DNA from: Nonomuraea typhae | GTDB taxonomy: Bacteria > Actinomycetota > Actinomycetes > Streptosporangiales > Streptosporangiaceae | Reading direction: 5' to 3' | NCBI RefSeq assembly: GCF_009760925.1 | Contig: NZ_VRLV01000006.1 | Location: forward strand, 558,264 to 622,263 | DNA: 64,000 nt | Shown here: positions 1 through 8,522 of the stretch, in pieces | How the letters are laid out: each line of letters opens with the position of its first letter | How positions within the stretch are numbered: position 1 is the first letter of the stretch | Position numbers and translations under genes: made by a program | Notes under the pieces: model-generated | What the model was told of the DNA's origin: nothing | Database searches by the model: none | The model's input: the letters and a program-made list of their open reading frames with translations, nothing else

Positions 1-220
1 GCTGGTGCTGGGGCACGCGGCCCCGCCGTCCTGGCAGCCGGACATGCCGGCGCACGTGAGCTTCCCGACCACGCGGGAGGTGCTGGCCGCGCTCGACCTG
101 CCCCAGGCTCAGTGGGAGGTGGAGCGCAGCGAGGAGCACGTGCGCGAGATGACCGCGCCCGACGGCCGGCCCGCCACCCGCACCGACAACGTGCTGCTCC
201 TGCGCCGCAAAGCCACCTGA
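1..220 (+). CDS. SAM-dependent methyltransferase, C-terminal fragment (runs off the window start)
   Basis: The frame is open from the first bases and stops with TGA at 218-220, so only the last ~72 residues are visible. The ending, with a tryptophan-glutamate-valine-glutamate strand, a TAPDGRPATRTDNV turn and a final VLLLRRK strand, is the usual last beta hairpin of class I methyltransferases related to UbiE and tellurite-resistance methyltransferases. The SAM-binding motifs lie outside the window, so the substrate cannot be guessed. Family assignment rests on the tail alone. Confidence 0.6.
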   Translation, partial: LVLGHAAPPSWQPDMPAHVSFPTTREVLAALDLPQAQWEVERSEEHVREMTAPDGRPATRTDNVLLLRRKAT

Positions 221-257
221 GAGATCAGACGGCGGGCAGGGTCAGACGACGGCACGG

Positions 258-617
258 TCAGGTGGTGGGCAGGGTCAGGCGGATCACGGTCGAGTCGCGG
301 GCCCAGCGTTCGGTGAGGTGCTCGGTGTCGGGGGCGTTCAGGCGCTCCTTGGCCAGCGTGGCCACGGCCTCCGGCTCGGCGGCCACGTCGACCACGCTCA
401 CCGGCGCGTCGAACTCTGCCAGCAGGGCGCCGTTGTCCTTGCTGCGCAGCGTCACGTGGACCTCGGCCAGACCGGCCAGGCCAGGCAGTTCCTGCTCGCC
501 GCCGCCGGTCACGAGGTAGACGGCGCCCTCGTGGAAGGCGTGCCAGGCCAGGCGCGGGCGGTCGAGGGTGAGCCAGAGGACGCTCGACTTCTTGGCGCCT
601 TCTTCGATGACGGTCAC
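258..617 (-). CDS. Conserved hypothetical protein, 119 aa
   Basis: The gene starts at GTG (MTVIEEGAKKSS). The protein is small, soluble and acidic, with alternating strands and a conserved-looking stretch around residues 20-45 (DRPRLAWHAFHEGAVYLVTGGGEQ). This layout recalls small FMN-binding split-barrel or pyridoxamine-oxidase-like actinobacterial proteins, but no cofactor motif is visible. It has no signal peptide or membrane segment. It lies convergent to the preceding methyltransferase and divergent from the lyase gene. The function is unknown; the codon pattern supports it as a real gene. Confidence 0.6.
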   Translation of the reverse strand: MTVIEEGAKKSSVLWLTLDRPRLAWHAFHEGAVYLVTGGGEQELPGLAGLAEVHVTLRSKDNGALLAEFDAPVSVVDVAAEPEAVATLAKERLNAPDTEHLTERWARDSTVIRLTLPTT

Positions 618-716
618 GTTCCGACTGTAGCCGCCGGAGAGACGGTGCCGCCGGAGAGACGGTAGCCGCCGGAGAAGGGACCCTGCCTGCCCGGCGCGGG
701 CCTCGCCTATTACGGT

Positions 717-1655
717 GTGCGCATGCGCTCACGACGTTCGGTTCTCGCGGTTCCCGGCAGCAACCCGCGCTTCCTGGAGAAGGCCCAGACGCTCCCCGCC
801 GACGAGGTCTTCCTCGACCTGGAGGACTCCGTCGCGCCACTGGCCAAGGCGGAGGCGCGCAAGAACGTCGTGGCCGCTCTGCGGGAGGGCGACTGGGGCG
901 GCAAGGTGCGCGCGGTCCGGGTCAACGACCTGACCACCCAGTGGACCTACCGGGACGTGATCGAGGTCGTCGAGGGCGCCGGCCAGTTCCTGGACGGCAT
1001 CATCCTGCCCAAGGTGCAGGACCCCACCGAGGTCGTCTGGCTGGACACCCTGCTCACCCAGATCGAGAAGACGATGGGCTTCGAGGTGGGCGGGATCGGC
1101 ATCGAGGCCCAGATCGAGAACGCCCGCGGCCTGGTCAACGTCGATGCCATCGCGGGCTCGTCCAAGCGGCTGGAGACGCTGGTGTTCGGGCCGGCCGACT
1201 TCATGGCCTCGATCAACATGCGCACGCTGGTCGTGGGGGAGCAGCCGCCCGGCTACGTCGAGGGCGACGCCTACCACTACATCCTCATGCGGCTGCTCAT
1301 GGCGGCCAGGACGCACGATCTCCAGGTCATCGACGGGCCGTATCTGCAGATCAAGGATGTCGAGGGGTACAAGCGCGTCGCCCGCCGGGCCGCCGCGCTC
1401 GGCTACGACGGCAAATGGGTGCTGCACCCGCTGCAGGTCGAGGCGGCCAACGAGGTGTTCTCCCCGGCCCAGGAGGATTACGACCACGCCGAGCTGATCC
1501 TGGAGGCGTACGAGTACTACACCACCGTGGAGAAGCGCGGCGCGGTCATGCTGGGCGACGAGATGATCGACGAAGCCTCGCGCAAGATGGCCCTGGTCGT
1601 GGCGGCCAAGGGCCGGGCCGCGGGGCTGCGCCGTACCCGGAGTTTCACACCTTGA
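717..1655 (+). CDS. HpcH/HpaI aldolase / CitE-family CoA ester lyase (malyl-CoA lyase-like)
   Basis: This 312-residue TIM-barrel protein of the CitE / malyl-CoA lyase family would cleave or form beta-hydroxyacyl-CoA esters (malyl-CoA, beta-methylmalyl-CoA or citramalyl-CoA) with Mg2+ in the cytoplasm. Visible landmarks are the N-terminal SVLAVPGSNPRFLEKA, the metal-region FLDLEDSVAP at about residue 34, the VRVND strand at about 68, the IEAQIENARGLVN segment with the conserved glutamate at about 130, and the C-terminal GKWVLHPLQVE. Length is normal for the family. GTG 717 or ATG 723 may be the start; a TATTAC -10 box at 708-713 without a Shine-Dalgarno sequence suggests a leaderless message. 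The substrate is not decided by sequence alone. Confidence 0.85.
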   Translation: MRMRSRRSVLAVPGSNPRFLEKAQTLPADEVFLDLEDSVAPLAKAEARKNVVAALREGDWGGKVRAVRVNDLTTQWTYRDVIEVVEGAGQFLDGIILPKVQDPTEVVWLDTLLTQIEKTMGFEVGGIGIEAQIENARGLVNVDAIAGSSKRLETLVFGPADFMASINMRTLVVGEQPPGYVEGDAYHYILMRLLMAARTHDLQVIDGPYLQIKDVEGYKRVARRAAALGYDGKWVLHPLQVEAANEVFSPAQEDYDHAELILEAYEYYTTVEKRGAVMLGDEMIDEASRKMALVVAAKGRAAGLRRTRSFTP

Positions 1656-2187
1656 CGCCGATCGTGGTGAAGAACCAGAACGACGAGGTGAGCCAGAGCC
1701 CGACCAGCGCGGTGAAGGCGAGGCCGCCGAGGACGGGGAGGGACCAGCCGGGGAGGCCGCGTTTGGGCAGGACGAGCATCTTCGCGGTGAAGACGCCGTA
1801 GAAGAAGCAGCCGAGCAGCGAGTGGATCATCACGCGGGGCACGTCGTACTGCAGGCCGAGCGCGTAGAGGCAGTGGAAGGCGACCGGGATCGTCAGGACG
1901 AAGGCGATCCGGCCCGACCAGCGGTGCACGGACGCGGGAATCCTGACCCCGATCTTGCCCCACATGGACAGGGCGCTGATCACCTGCACGAACGCCAGCA
2001 CGAACGCGCCGGTGGTCAGCCAGGACTTCATGGCCAGCGCGCCGGAGAAGCCCGCGGGGCCGATCGCGAAGCCGGTCGGCGTGTGGGCCCTGCCGTACAC
2101 GCCCAGGGCGACCATGACCAGGCCGCCGATCAGCAGGGGCAGCAGCAGCGGCGCGAAGCTTCCGCTGCGGTGCTCGACGGCGGTCAT
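1645..2187 (-). CDS. DUF6529-type membrane protein (cytochrome-b561-like histidines)
   Basis: A 180-residue protein with about five hydrophobic helices (near residues 12-30, 48-70, 84-102, 112-132 and 150-172). Histidines occur in or next to helices (SVHRWSGRIA, VAFHCLYAL and VMIHSLLG), the pattern expected of a heme-b membrane protein. This suggests electron transfer across the membrane, which is an inference. Its ATG overlaps the stop of the upstream secreted-protein gene by 4 bases, so the two are translationally coupled. The 3' end overlaps the convergent lyase gene by 11 bases. Confidence 0.75.
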   Translation of the reverse strand: MTAVEHRSGSFAPLLLPLLIGGLVMVALGVYGRAHTPTGFAIGPAGFSGALAMKSWLTTGAFVLAFVQVISALSMWGKIGVRIPASVHRWSGRIAFVLTIPVAFHCLYALGLQYDVPRVMIHSLLGCFFYGVFTAKMLVLPKRGLPGWSLPVLGGLAFTALVGLWLTSSFWFFTTIGVKV

Positions 2188-2864
2188 GAGATCTCCTCGA
2201 TGTCTTCGGGGTAGAGCGTGGCCTCGCCCAGGCGGACCGGGGCGTTGGGGGTGCCGGGGTCGAGGGTGGGCGCGGGCGTGCGCGTCTCCCCTTGTACGGC
2301 CAGGCCGACCTGGTAGAAGCCGTTGCCGTCGGGCCGCTTCAGGACGATCCAGCCGGCCTTGACCTGCGCGCCCCTGACGACGGCGGTCGCGCGGTAGAGG
2401 CCGGAGGGCTTCTTGACCAGCGGGGCGGAGAAGTCCACGGTGCTGCCGGCGAGGGCCAGTTCGCCCTTGGCCTTGCCGCCGCCGAGTTCGGCGGAGACGG
2501 TGGCCTCGCCGAAGCCCTTCAGCTCGACGGCGCCGTCGGCGGCCGGGCCCTTGAACCAGGCTTCGGTCTTGCCGTCGCAGAAGTAGGCGATGGCCTTGCC
2601 GTTCCTGACGGAGATCGCGAGCAGGCCGCCCTTGATCCGGGTGGCGTAGTCGGCGCGGGCCGGAGTCGGCCGCTCCGCCTGCGGCTGGGCCTGTGTGTTC
2701 GTCTGCGTCTGCGTTGGGGTGGGCTCGGCGGTCGCCGCGTTCGACGGCGGCGGGGCGGCGGTGTTCTCGTTGGCCGCCGGGGCCGCGGTGACGCTGGCGA
2801 CACCGAGCCCGGCGGCGAGGACAGCCCCCGCCGCCAAGGTGATGACAGGTCCCAGCCTTGACAT
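2184..2864 (-). CDS. Secreted protein of unknown function coupled to DUF6529 gene
   Basis: The start at 2864 (MSRLGPVITLAAG) gives a clean Sec signal peptide ending near ASVTAAPA, preceded by a GGGAG ribosome site; a longer open frame upstream lacks these. A Thr/Pro/Gln-rich linker (about residues 35-85, TPTQTQTNTQAQ) leads to a ~130-residue beta-rich domain beginning YATRIKGGLLAISVRNGKA. The mature part would sit outside the membrane, next to the product of the overlapping DUF6529 gene. No enzyme motif is recognised. The pair may form an exported redox or sensing unit, but that is a guess from context. Confidence 0.75.
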   Translation of the reverse strand: MSRLGPVITLAAGAVLAAGLGVASVTAAPAANENTAAPPPSNAATAEPTPTQTQTNTQAQPQAERPTPARADYATRIKGGLLAISVRNGKAIAYFCDGKTEAWFKGPAADGAVELKGFGEATVSAELGGGKAKGELALAGSTVDFSAPLVKKPSGLYRATAVVRGAQVKAGWIVLKRPDGNGFYQVGLAVQGETRTPAPTLDPGTPNAPVRLGEATLYPEDIEEIS

Positions 2865-2965
2865 GAGATGGCTCCCAGGGTCGAAACGTTCTACGTCCCC
2901 AAGAATCCGCCCGTTCGGGCGGGCCGTCTGTGAACTAATGCTCACCCGCCGGACAGAATGATGGG

Positions 2966-3949
2966 ATGCAGGAGAACCAGATTCCGTACGGCCAGCCCTT
3001 TCCGCAGCAGGGTCCTTACCCGCCGCCTCCTCAGCGCATGCCCTGGTTTCTCCCAACACCGCATGGCGCCCGCTACGACCATCTGGCCCGCAACGGCGCC
3101 CGTGAGATCTGGCGGCCGATCGTCGGCACCATCACGGTCGCCCTCGCGTTCGTGCTGGTCGGCGTGGTCGTGGTGGTGGCCGGGGTGGTCATCTCGGCCG
3201 CCCTGGGCATGCCGGCGCCGCCGGACCGGCCGGAGCAGCTGTCCGGCGATCCGCTGCTCGGCCTGGTGTTCCTGCTGCTGTCGATCGCGCTCGTGCTGCC
3301 GCTGGTCTTCGGTACGGCGGCGCTCATCCAGCGCCGCAGGCCGGGGACGCTCTCCTCGGTCGCCGGGCGGTTGCGGTGGCCGTGGTTGCTCCAGTGCGTC
3401 GGGGTGGCGGTCGTGGCCGTGGTTCTGGGGCAGCTTGTCCAGGTTCTGACCTTCACGCTGACGGGCAGGGGGGACGAGGCGGGGTTCTCGTGGGCCGGGT
3501 GGAGCGGGTTCCTGCCCGCGCTGGTGATCATCGTGTTGCTGGTGCCGTTCCAGGCGGCCACGGAGGAGTACCTGTTCCGCGGGTGGCTGGTGCAGGCCGT
3601 GGGGTCGCGGCTGAACAGCCCCTGGTGGGCGATCGTGATCGGGTCGCTGATCTTCGTCTCGCTGCACGGTTACACCGGGGCCGGGATGCTCGACGTGTTC
3701 AGCTTCGGGGTGGTGACCGGGTTCCTCGCGGTGCGGACCGGCGGGCTGGAGGCGCCGATCGCGCTGCACGTGGTCAACAACATGACGGCGTTCGGGCTGA
3801 GCGCGGCGGCGGGGGAACTGGAGAAGGCGATGGAGCAGGGGGAGGTGCCCTGGCAGTCGCTGTCGGGGACGGTGGTGCAGCTGAGTGTGTTCGCGCTGGG
3901 GGTGCTCTTTCTATCGCGGAAGCGGTCAATCGGCACTTTTTCTGGATAA
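2966..3949 (+). CDS. CPBP family intramembrane glutamic endopeptidase (CAAX-like protease)
   Basis: A 327-residue integral membrane protease of the ABI/CPBP family. It begins with a Pro/Gln-rich cytoplasmic tail (residues 1-35), followed by about seven hydrophobic segments. All signature motifs are present: EEYLFR with E200, E201 and R205, a histidine in SLHG at 234, and the HVVNN motif at 268-272. Family members cleave near prenylated or membrane-embedded sequences, or act in bacteriocin immunity; the substrate here is unknown. It is divergent from the secreted protein/DUF6529 pair, with 101 bases between the starts. Confidence 0.9.
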   Translation: MQENQIPYGQPFPQQGPYPPPPQRMPWFLPTPHGARYDHLARNGAREIWRPIVGTITVALAFVLVGVVVVVAGVVISAALGMPAPPDRPEQLSGDPLLGLVFLLLSIALVLPLVFGTAALIQRRRPGTLSSVAGRLRWPWLLQCVGVAVVAVVLGQLVQVLTFTLTGRGDEAGFSWAGWSGFLPALVIIVLLVPFQAATEEYLFRGWLVQAVGSRLNSPWWAIVIGSLIFVSLHGYTGAGMLDVFSFGVVTGFLAVRTGGLEAPIALHVVNNMTAFGLSAAAGELEKAMEQGEVPWQSLSGTVVQLSVFALGVLFLSRKRSIGTFSG

Positions 3950-4176
3950 ATCACCGTGTGGTGCTACGAATCTCGCTAGAGAGGTCTCGTCTTTCCGGGT
4001 TTGACGTGTTGCTCTGGAATCTGTGGGTGTCGCGGGATTCCGGAGGTGATCGTCTCTGCGGGATGGGGTAGAGGTATCTGCGTGCTCTGCCCTGGTGGCT
4101 TTATCTCCATATAGGTGTCCAAAGAGGACGGACGAACTGGAACGGTCCGGAAACCCCTTGCGAGGAGGTGCGACGC

Positions 4177-7100
4177 GTGGCCTCCGGCCCCAGCGAACCG
4201 CCCCGGCACCCGCCGGATGACGATGACCCGCGTCCCCCGGAGGAGCCGAGGATCCGGCACACCCCGCCGGGCCCCACCGACGATCGGGCCCGCGGCGTGC
4301 CGCTCGCCTCTCCCTGGGGGCTGCCCCCGTTCTCCTCGCCGCCGCCGGAGGAGGAGGACCCTCCCGAGCCGCCCAAGGGCCGCCGGCCCTACACCTCGCC
4401 GACCGCCGAACCCGAGGCCGAGCCGCGTCGCCGCCCCCGCCTGGTCAGCCGCCCGGACAAGCTCGTCGCCTCCGGGCCGCCGCGCCCCCTGCCGCCGCCC
4501 GCCGAGGAGCCGCGTCCCCTGCCGTCGGCCGCCGAGGAGCCGCGTCCCCTGCCGCCGGCCGCTGAGGAGCCGGGTGAGCAGACGCAGCCGCAGGAGCGGG
4601 TTCAGCAGGAACGGCGGGCTCAGCCGTACCAGAACCTGAAGCCGCCGGCCGAGGCGCCGCCGCCCCAGAACCTGAAGCCGCCGGCCGAGGCGCCGGCCGA
4701 GGAGGGCAGCCTGGTGCCGCCCGCCTGGCGGGCCGGTCCCGATGACGCCGGGGACGAGGTCGCCCGCTGGGACCGGGACGCCGAACGGGAGTACGAGGAG
4801 TTCTGGGGCGAGGAGCGGGACGTTCACGTGGCCCGCTTCCAGCGCCCATCCCCGGACACCCCGATGGCGGAGGACGAGGCCGGGCAGGAATGGGGCTTCC
4901 AGGGCGACCGCGCGGACAGCGGGGAGGCGCAGGACGAGCGGGCCGAGCGCTGGGTGGCCGGGCAGGGGGCTGACGAGCCGCGGGACGAGCCTGTGCGGCG
5001 GGTGGGGCGGCCGCCGGGCGGGCGGCCGACCAGGCCCGATCTGCTCGTGGCCACCGGGCCCGACCGGCAGGGCCGGCATCACCGGGGCCAGGCGCCCTCC
5101 GCCTACCGGCGCTCCAGCCCGCTCCGGCGCCGCAGCGTGCTCAGGCCGGTGGCGTTCGTGGTGGCGCTGGCCGTCGTCGTGACCGGGGGCATCCTGGGCT
5201 GGCGCTGGTGGAACTCGGGCCCGGGCAGCCAGGGCGGCCTGCGGCTGGAGGCGGCGGCCGGGCGGTCGGGCGACGAGGTGTTCCGGGTGGCCGGGGCCGC
5301 GGACGCCTCCAACCAGAAGCTCAACGCCATGGGCGCCGTCGGCAGGACCCTCGTCGCCGTGGGCAGCGACACCACGAGCCCGACGCCGCGCCCGCTGTTC
5401 CTGTACTCGGCCGACAGCGGCCGGCAGTGGCGGCTCGGCACGGTCACGGAGTCCACCACGGCCACGGCCACCCGGGTGACGGGCGGCGCGGGCCGCTGGC
5501 TGGCCGCGGGCGGCGACGAGACCGGCGCCGAGCACGGCCTGTGGACCAGCGCCGACGGCGCCTCCTGGACCGCCGTCGAACCCGCCGCCGTCGCCGCCGC
5601 CTTCCGCCGGGGCGACTACATCCACGACATCGCCAGGACCGCCTCCGGGTTCGTGGCCGCCGGCCGTACCACGCGGCAGGACGGCACCACCGGGCCCGCG
5701 GCCTGGCAGTCGCCGGACGGCAGGAGCTGGCAGCGCGTGGACCTGCGCGGGCTGGAGGCCGGTGAGCTGCGCGCGGTGGTGGCGCGCGGGGACATCGTGG
5801 TGGCGCTCGCGCAACCCGCGCAGGGCGAGGGCTCACGCGTCGTGCGCTCCGCGGACGGCGGGCTGACCTGGCAGACGACCGCGTTCCAGCTGCCCGAGGC
5901 GCTGCCGCGGGCGGGGTCGCTGGCGGTGCTGCCCAAGCAGTTCGTGCTGGTGCCGATCCGGCAGCGCGCGATCAGCGGCGAGGTGCGCGTCTACTGCTCG
6001 CCCACGGGCGCGGACTGGGGCCAGTGCGGCACGATCGCCGGTCTCAGCGGGCAGAGCCCGGGCGTGGAGACGGCGATCTCGTACGGCGCCGGCGTCGCGG
6101 TGGTCAGCCAGGCCGGGATGAGCAAGTACCAGGTGCTGACCAGCGCGAACGCCAAGACCTGGACCAAACGCGCCGACCTCGGCAACCTGTCAGGCGCCTC
6201 GCTGCGCGGCTTCGCCGTCGCCGACTCGGGGACCCTGTTCGCCGGCGGCGACCAGGCCGCCGCGGACGTGGGCAACCAGCTCGTGCTGATGTCCGCCCCG
6301 GCCAAGGGGGCCGCCTCCAGGGTCGCGCTGGCCGGCATCGAGGGCCTGTCGCGGGTGGCCCGCGAGACCACGCGGCTGGCCGCCGCGAAGGGCCAGTACG
6401 TCGCGGTGGGCGCCGCCTCCGGCGACGCCGGTGTCTGGACCAGCGCGGACTGGCAGAACTGGACCGCCACCAGCCTCGGCGGCCCGCGCCGCCAACTGCT
6501 CAACGACCTCGTGTACGGCCGGCGCGGCTGGCTGGCGGCGGGATCGACGGAATCGGGCACCTCGGCCACCGACCCGCTGATCGTGACCAGCGCCGACGGC
6601 CGCACCTGGAAACGGGCGGAGGCGCCGGCCCGCCCCAACGGTCACGCCTACCTGGACGTGCAGGCGGTGGCCGCGGACGACAAGGGCTACATCCTGTCCG
6701 GCGAGGACCGGGGGCCGGACACGGCGCGGGCGGCCATCTGGTTCACGCCCGACCTGCGCAGGTTCACCAGGAGCGAGCGGCTGCCGCAGGACGGCGCTGG
6801 GGTGCGGATCCACGACCTGGCCGCGACTCCGGACGGTTACGTGGCGGTGGGCAGTTCCGGCTGGGGCGAGGCGGAGAGCGCGGTGGTGTGGACGTCGAAG
6901 GACGGGCTCAACTGGACGCCGCGCAAGCGGCCGGCGCCGCCCGACGCCTCTTCCGCGGGGCTGCGGCAGGTGGTGGCGTTCGGGCAGATGGTGGTGGCGA
7001 CCGGCACGGCGCAGGTGAACGGGATGGCCAGGGCCTTCGCCGCGTCCTCGGAGGACGGCGGGTCCACGTGGCGGTACGCGTGGCTGCCGGCCGAGCGGGC

Positions 7101-7371
7101 GGCAGCCGTACACGATCTGGCGGCCAGTGAGAACGGGCTGGTGGCGGTGGGCTGGCACGGGCCCCCGGGCGGGGCGGACAGCGCCGCCTGGATCTCGGCG
7201 GACGGGCAGAGCTGGGTGCGCGAGGACCTCAAGGACCCGAGGCTGCGCGGTGCGGGCATGCAGTGGCTGGCCGCGGTGACGACCAGCGGCGCCCAGGTGG
7301 TGGCGCTGGGCCGGTCCACGACGTACGACGCCGACCATCTGACGCTGTGGACGTTCCGGCTGGCCGGTTAG
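4177..7371 (+). CDS. Single-pass membrane protein with Pro-rich cytoplasmic domain and large extracellular beta-propeller
   Basis: GTG 4177 is preferred because GAGGAGG at 4162-4168 overlaps the earlier GTG at 4168 and sits 8 bases before 4177. The ~1064-residue product has a ~310-residue Pro/Glu/Arg-rich cytoplasmic region with tandem decapeptides (RPLPPPAEEP-type, three copies at about 4483-4572), a single membrane helix near residues 325-345 (VAFVVALAVVVTGGILGW), and a ~700-residue exterior. The exterior contains many repeats of the form VAVG...WTSADG..W, typical of BNR/sortilin-like beta-propeller blades. No catalytic residues are evident. A surface sensor or scaffold is plausible; the function is unknown. 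Confidence 0.75.
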   Translation: MASGPSEPPRHPPDDDDPRPPEEPRIRHTPPGPTDDRARGVPLASPWGLPPFSSPPPEEEDPPEPPKGRRPYTSPTAEPEAEPRRRPRLVSRPDKLVASGPPRPLPPPAEEPRPLPSAAEEPRPLPPAAEEPGEQTQPQERVQQERRAQPYQNLKPPAEAPPPQNLKPPAEAPAEEGSLVPPAWRAGPDDAGDEVARWDRDAEREYEEFWGEERDVHVARFQRPSPDTPMAEDEAGQEWGFQGDRADSGEAQDERAERWVAGQGADEPRDEPVRRVGRPPGGRPTRPDLLVATGPDRQGRHHRGQAPSAYRRSSPLRRRSVLRPVAFVVALAVVVTGGILGWRWWNSGPGSQGGLRLEAAAGRSGDEVFRVAGAADASNQKLNAMGAVGRTLVAVGSDTTSPTPRPLFLYSADSGRQWRLGTVTESTTATATRVTGGAGRWLAAGGDETGAEHGLWTSADGASWTAVEPAAVAAAFRRGDYIHDIARTASGFVAAGRTTRQDGTTGPAAWQSPDGRSWQRVDLRGLEAGELRAVVARGDIVVALAQPAQGEGSRVVRSADGGLTWQTTAFQLPEALPRAGSLAVLPKQFVLVPIRQRAISGEVRVYCSPTGADWGQCGTIAGLSGQSPGVETAISYGAGVAVVSQAGMSKYQVLTSANAKTWTKRADLGNLSGASLRGFAVADSGTLFAGGDQAAADVGNQLVLMSAPAKGAASRVALAGIEGLSRVARETTRLAAAKGQYVAVGAASGDAGVWTSADWQNWTATSLGGPRRQLLNDLVYGRRGWLAAGSTESGTSATDPLIVTSADGRTWKRAEAPARPNGHAYLDVQAVAADDKGYILSGEDRGPDTARAAIWFTPDLRRFTRSERLPQDGAGVRIHDLAATPDGYVAVGSSGWGEAESAVVWTSKDGLNWTPRKRPAPPDASSAGLRQVVAFGQMVVATGTAQVNGMARAFAASSEDGGSTWRYAWLPAERAAAVHDLAASENGLVAVGWHGPPGGADSAAWISADGQSWVREDLKDPRLRGAGMQWLAAVTTSGAQVVALGRSTTYDADHLTLWTFRLAG
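4483..4572 (+). repeat. 30-bp in-frame tandem repeat (3 copies) in the Pro-rich domain
   Basis: Three consecutive 30-base units encode RPLPPPAEEP, RPLPSAAEEP and RPLPPAAEEP. A second short direct repeat (QNLKPPAEAP twice) follows at about 4633-4695. Both lie in the cytoplasmic part of the propeller protein and preserve the frame. Confidence 0.8.
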
Positions 7372-7763
7372 CGGGGCAGGGCGTTCCAGGACCGCAGGGC
7401 GGCCAGGAGGCCGTCGGTGAGCGGGAGGCGGGTCAGGTCGGCGGCGGTGCACCAGCGGGCGTCCTTGGCGTCGTCGCCGGGGGTGAGGCCGCCTCCGGCG
7501 ACGGTGGCGAGGTAGTCGCGGATCTCGAAGACGGCGCCGCCGGGTGCGGGGCGTTCGACGATGCCGGCCAGGGGGCCCGGGGTGATGAGCAGCCCGGTTT
7601 CCTCCGAAATTTCGCGCTTCAGCGCGTCGTGGTCGGATTCATCGGGATTTATCCGTCCGCCGGGCAGGGACCACAGGCCCTCGCCCGGTGGATGCCCGCG
7701 CTGGATGAGCAACAGGCGGCCGACGTCATCGAAAATTATGGCTCCCACGCAATTGACGCGCAT
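7368..7763 (-). CDS. Nudix hydrolase
   Basis: A 131-residue cytoplasmic Nudix enzyme; family members hydrolyse nucleoside diphosphate derivatives (for example oxidised dNTPs or NADH) with Mg2+. The complete Nudix box is visible in about residues 37-59: GGRINPDESDHDALKREISE followed by ETG, matching GX5EX7REXXEEXG. ATG 7763 (MRVNCVGAII) starts exactly at the first beta strand; a longer frame upstream has a non-protein-like N-terminus. The last 4 bases overlap the end of the propeller gene on the other strand. The substrate is unknown. Confidence 0.85.
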   Translation of the reverse strand: MRVNCVGAIIFDDVGRLLLIQRGHPPGEGLWSLPGGRINPDESDHDALKREISEETGLLITPGPLAGIVERPAPGGAVFEIRDYLATVAGGGLTPGDDAKDARWCTAADLTRLPLTDGLLAALRSWNALPR

Positions 7764-7822
7764 CTGGCCAAGATAGCGGCAAAGATTACGACCGGATAAC
7801 GGGCTACGGGGTTGACGGCAGC

Positions 7823-8482
7823 GTGGTCGACGACGCACCGTGGGTAGCTGTGAGAGCGGCTCCAACCTGTCCACGATGCTTCGGCTCGCTTCATGCGCCC
7901 AGCGTGTGGTCAAGCGCTTGGCGTTGCGACGCCCACGGCGACGTGCTGCCCTATCAGCCGCCGTGGCAACCGTCCGTTGCCGCGGTGGAGGCGATGCGCA
8001 AGTCGTCCGCGGTGCCGGTGTGGCTGCCGTGGCCGCTGCCGCCCGGGTGGCTGGTGAGCGGCTTCGCCGAGGCCGGCGACGAGCGTACCGGCGGGCGGGC
8101 CAGCGTCGTCGCGCTGAGCGGCCCCTCCGTCACGATGGGACCGGCCGACCTGCTGATCATCGCCGAGGAGCCCGGCGTGGGGCTGGGCGCGGCCTTCGCC
8201 GGACTCGACGGTCCCGACCCCGGCGCGGGGTTCGACGCCGGGCCGCCGAACGCCAAGGTCGACGTGCTGGGCCACCCGGCCCCCCTGTGGTGCGTGGTCG
8301 GCGCCGCCGACCGGGCCGCCTACGCGGGCGAGGCCATGGGCAACTGGCTCTGGACCATCGCCTGGCCGGCCGAGGCGGGCTGCCTGATCGCGCTGCTGCA
8401 GCTCAGCCTGCGCGACCTGCGCGAGCACGACCAGGACCTCGACCTGCCCTTCGGTGCTTTCTCTCCGAGGCTGGAAGACTAA
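7823..8482 (+). CDS. DUF6758 family protein with zinc-ribbon-like N-terminus
   Basis: This 219-residue protein belongs to an actinobacterial family usually found just before MarC-like genes, as here. Residues ~14-38 carry a CPRC and a later WRCDAHGD pair that could bind zinc. The rest is a mixed alpha/beta domain with conserved PVWLPWPLPPGWLVSGF and GNWLWTIAWP segments. No catalytic function is known. The GTG start at 7823 is the earliest reasonable one; the gene is head to head with the Nudix gene, 59 bases away. The end is 40 bases before the marC start, consistent with an operon. Confidence 0.75.
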   Translation: MVDDAPWVAVRAAPTCPRCFGSLHAPSVWSSAWRCDAHGDVLPYQPPWQPSVAAVEAMRKSSAVPVWLPWPLPPGWLVSGFAEAGDERTGGRASVVALSGPSVTMGPADLLIIAEEPGVGLGAAFAGLDGPDPGAGFDAGPPNAKVDVLGHPAPLWCVVGAADRAAYAGEAMGNWLWTIAWPAEAGCLIALLQLSLRDLREHDQDLDLPFGAFSPRLED

Positions 8483-8522
8483 GATCGGCAGAAGGCTCCC
8501 CCACGCGGCAAGAGGGGGAGCG

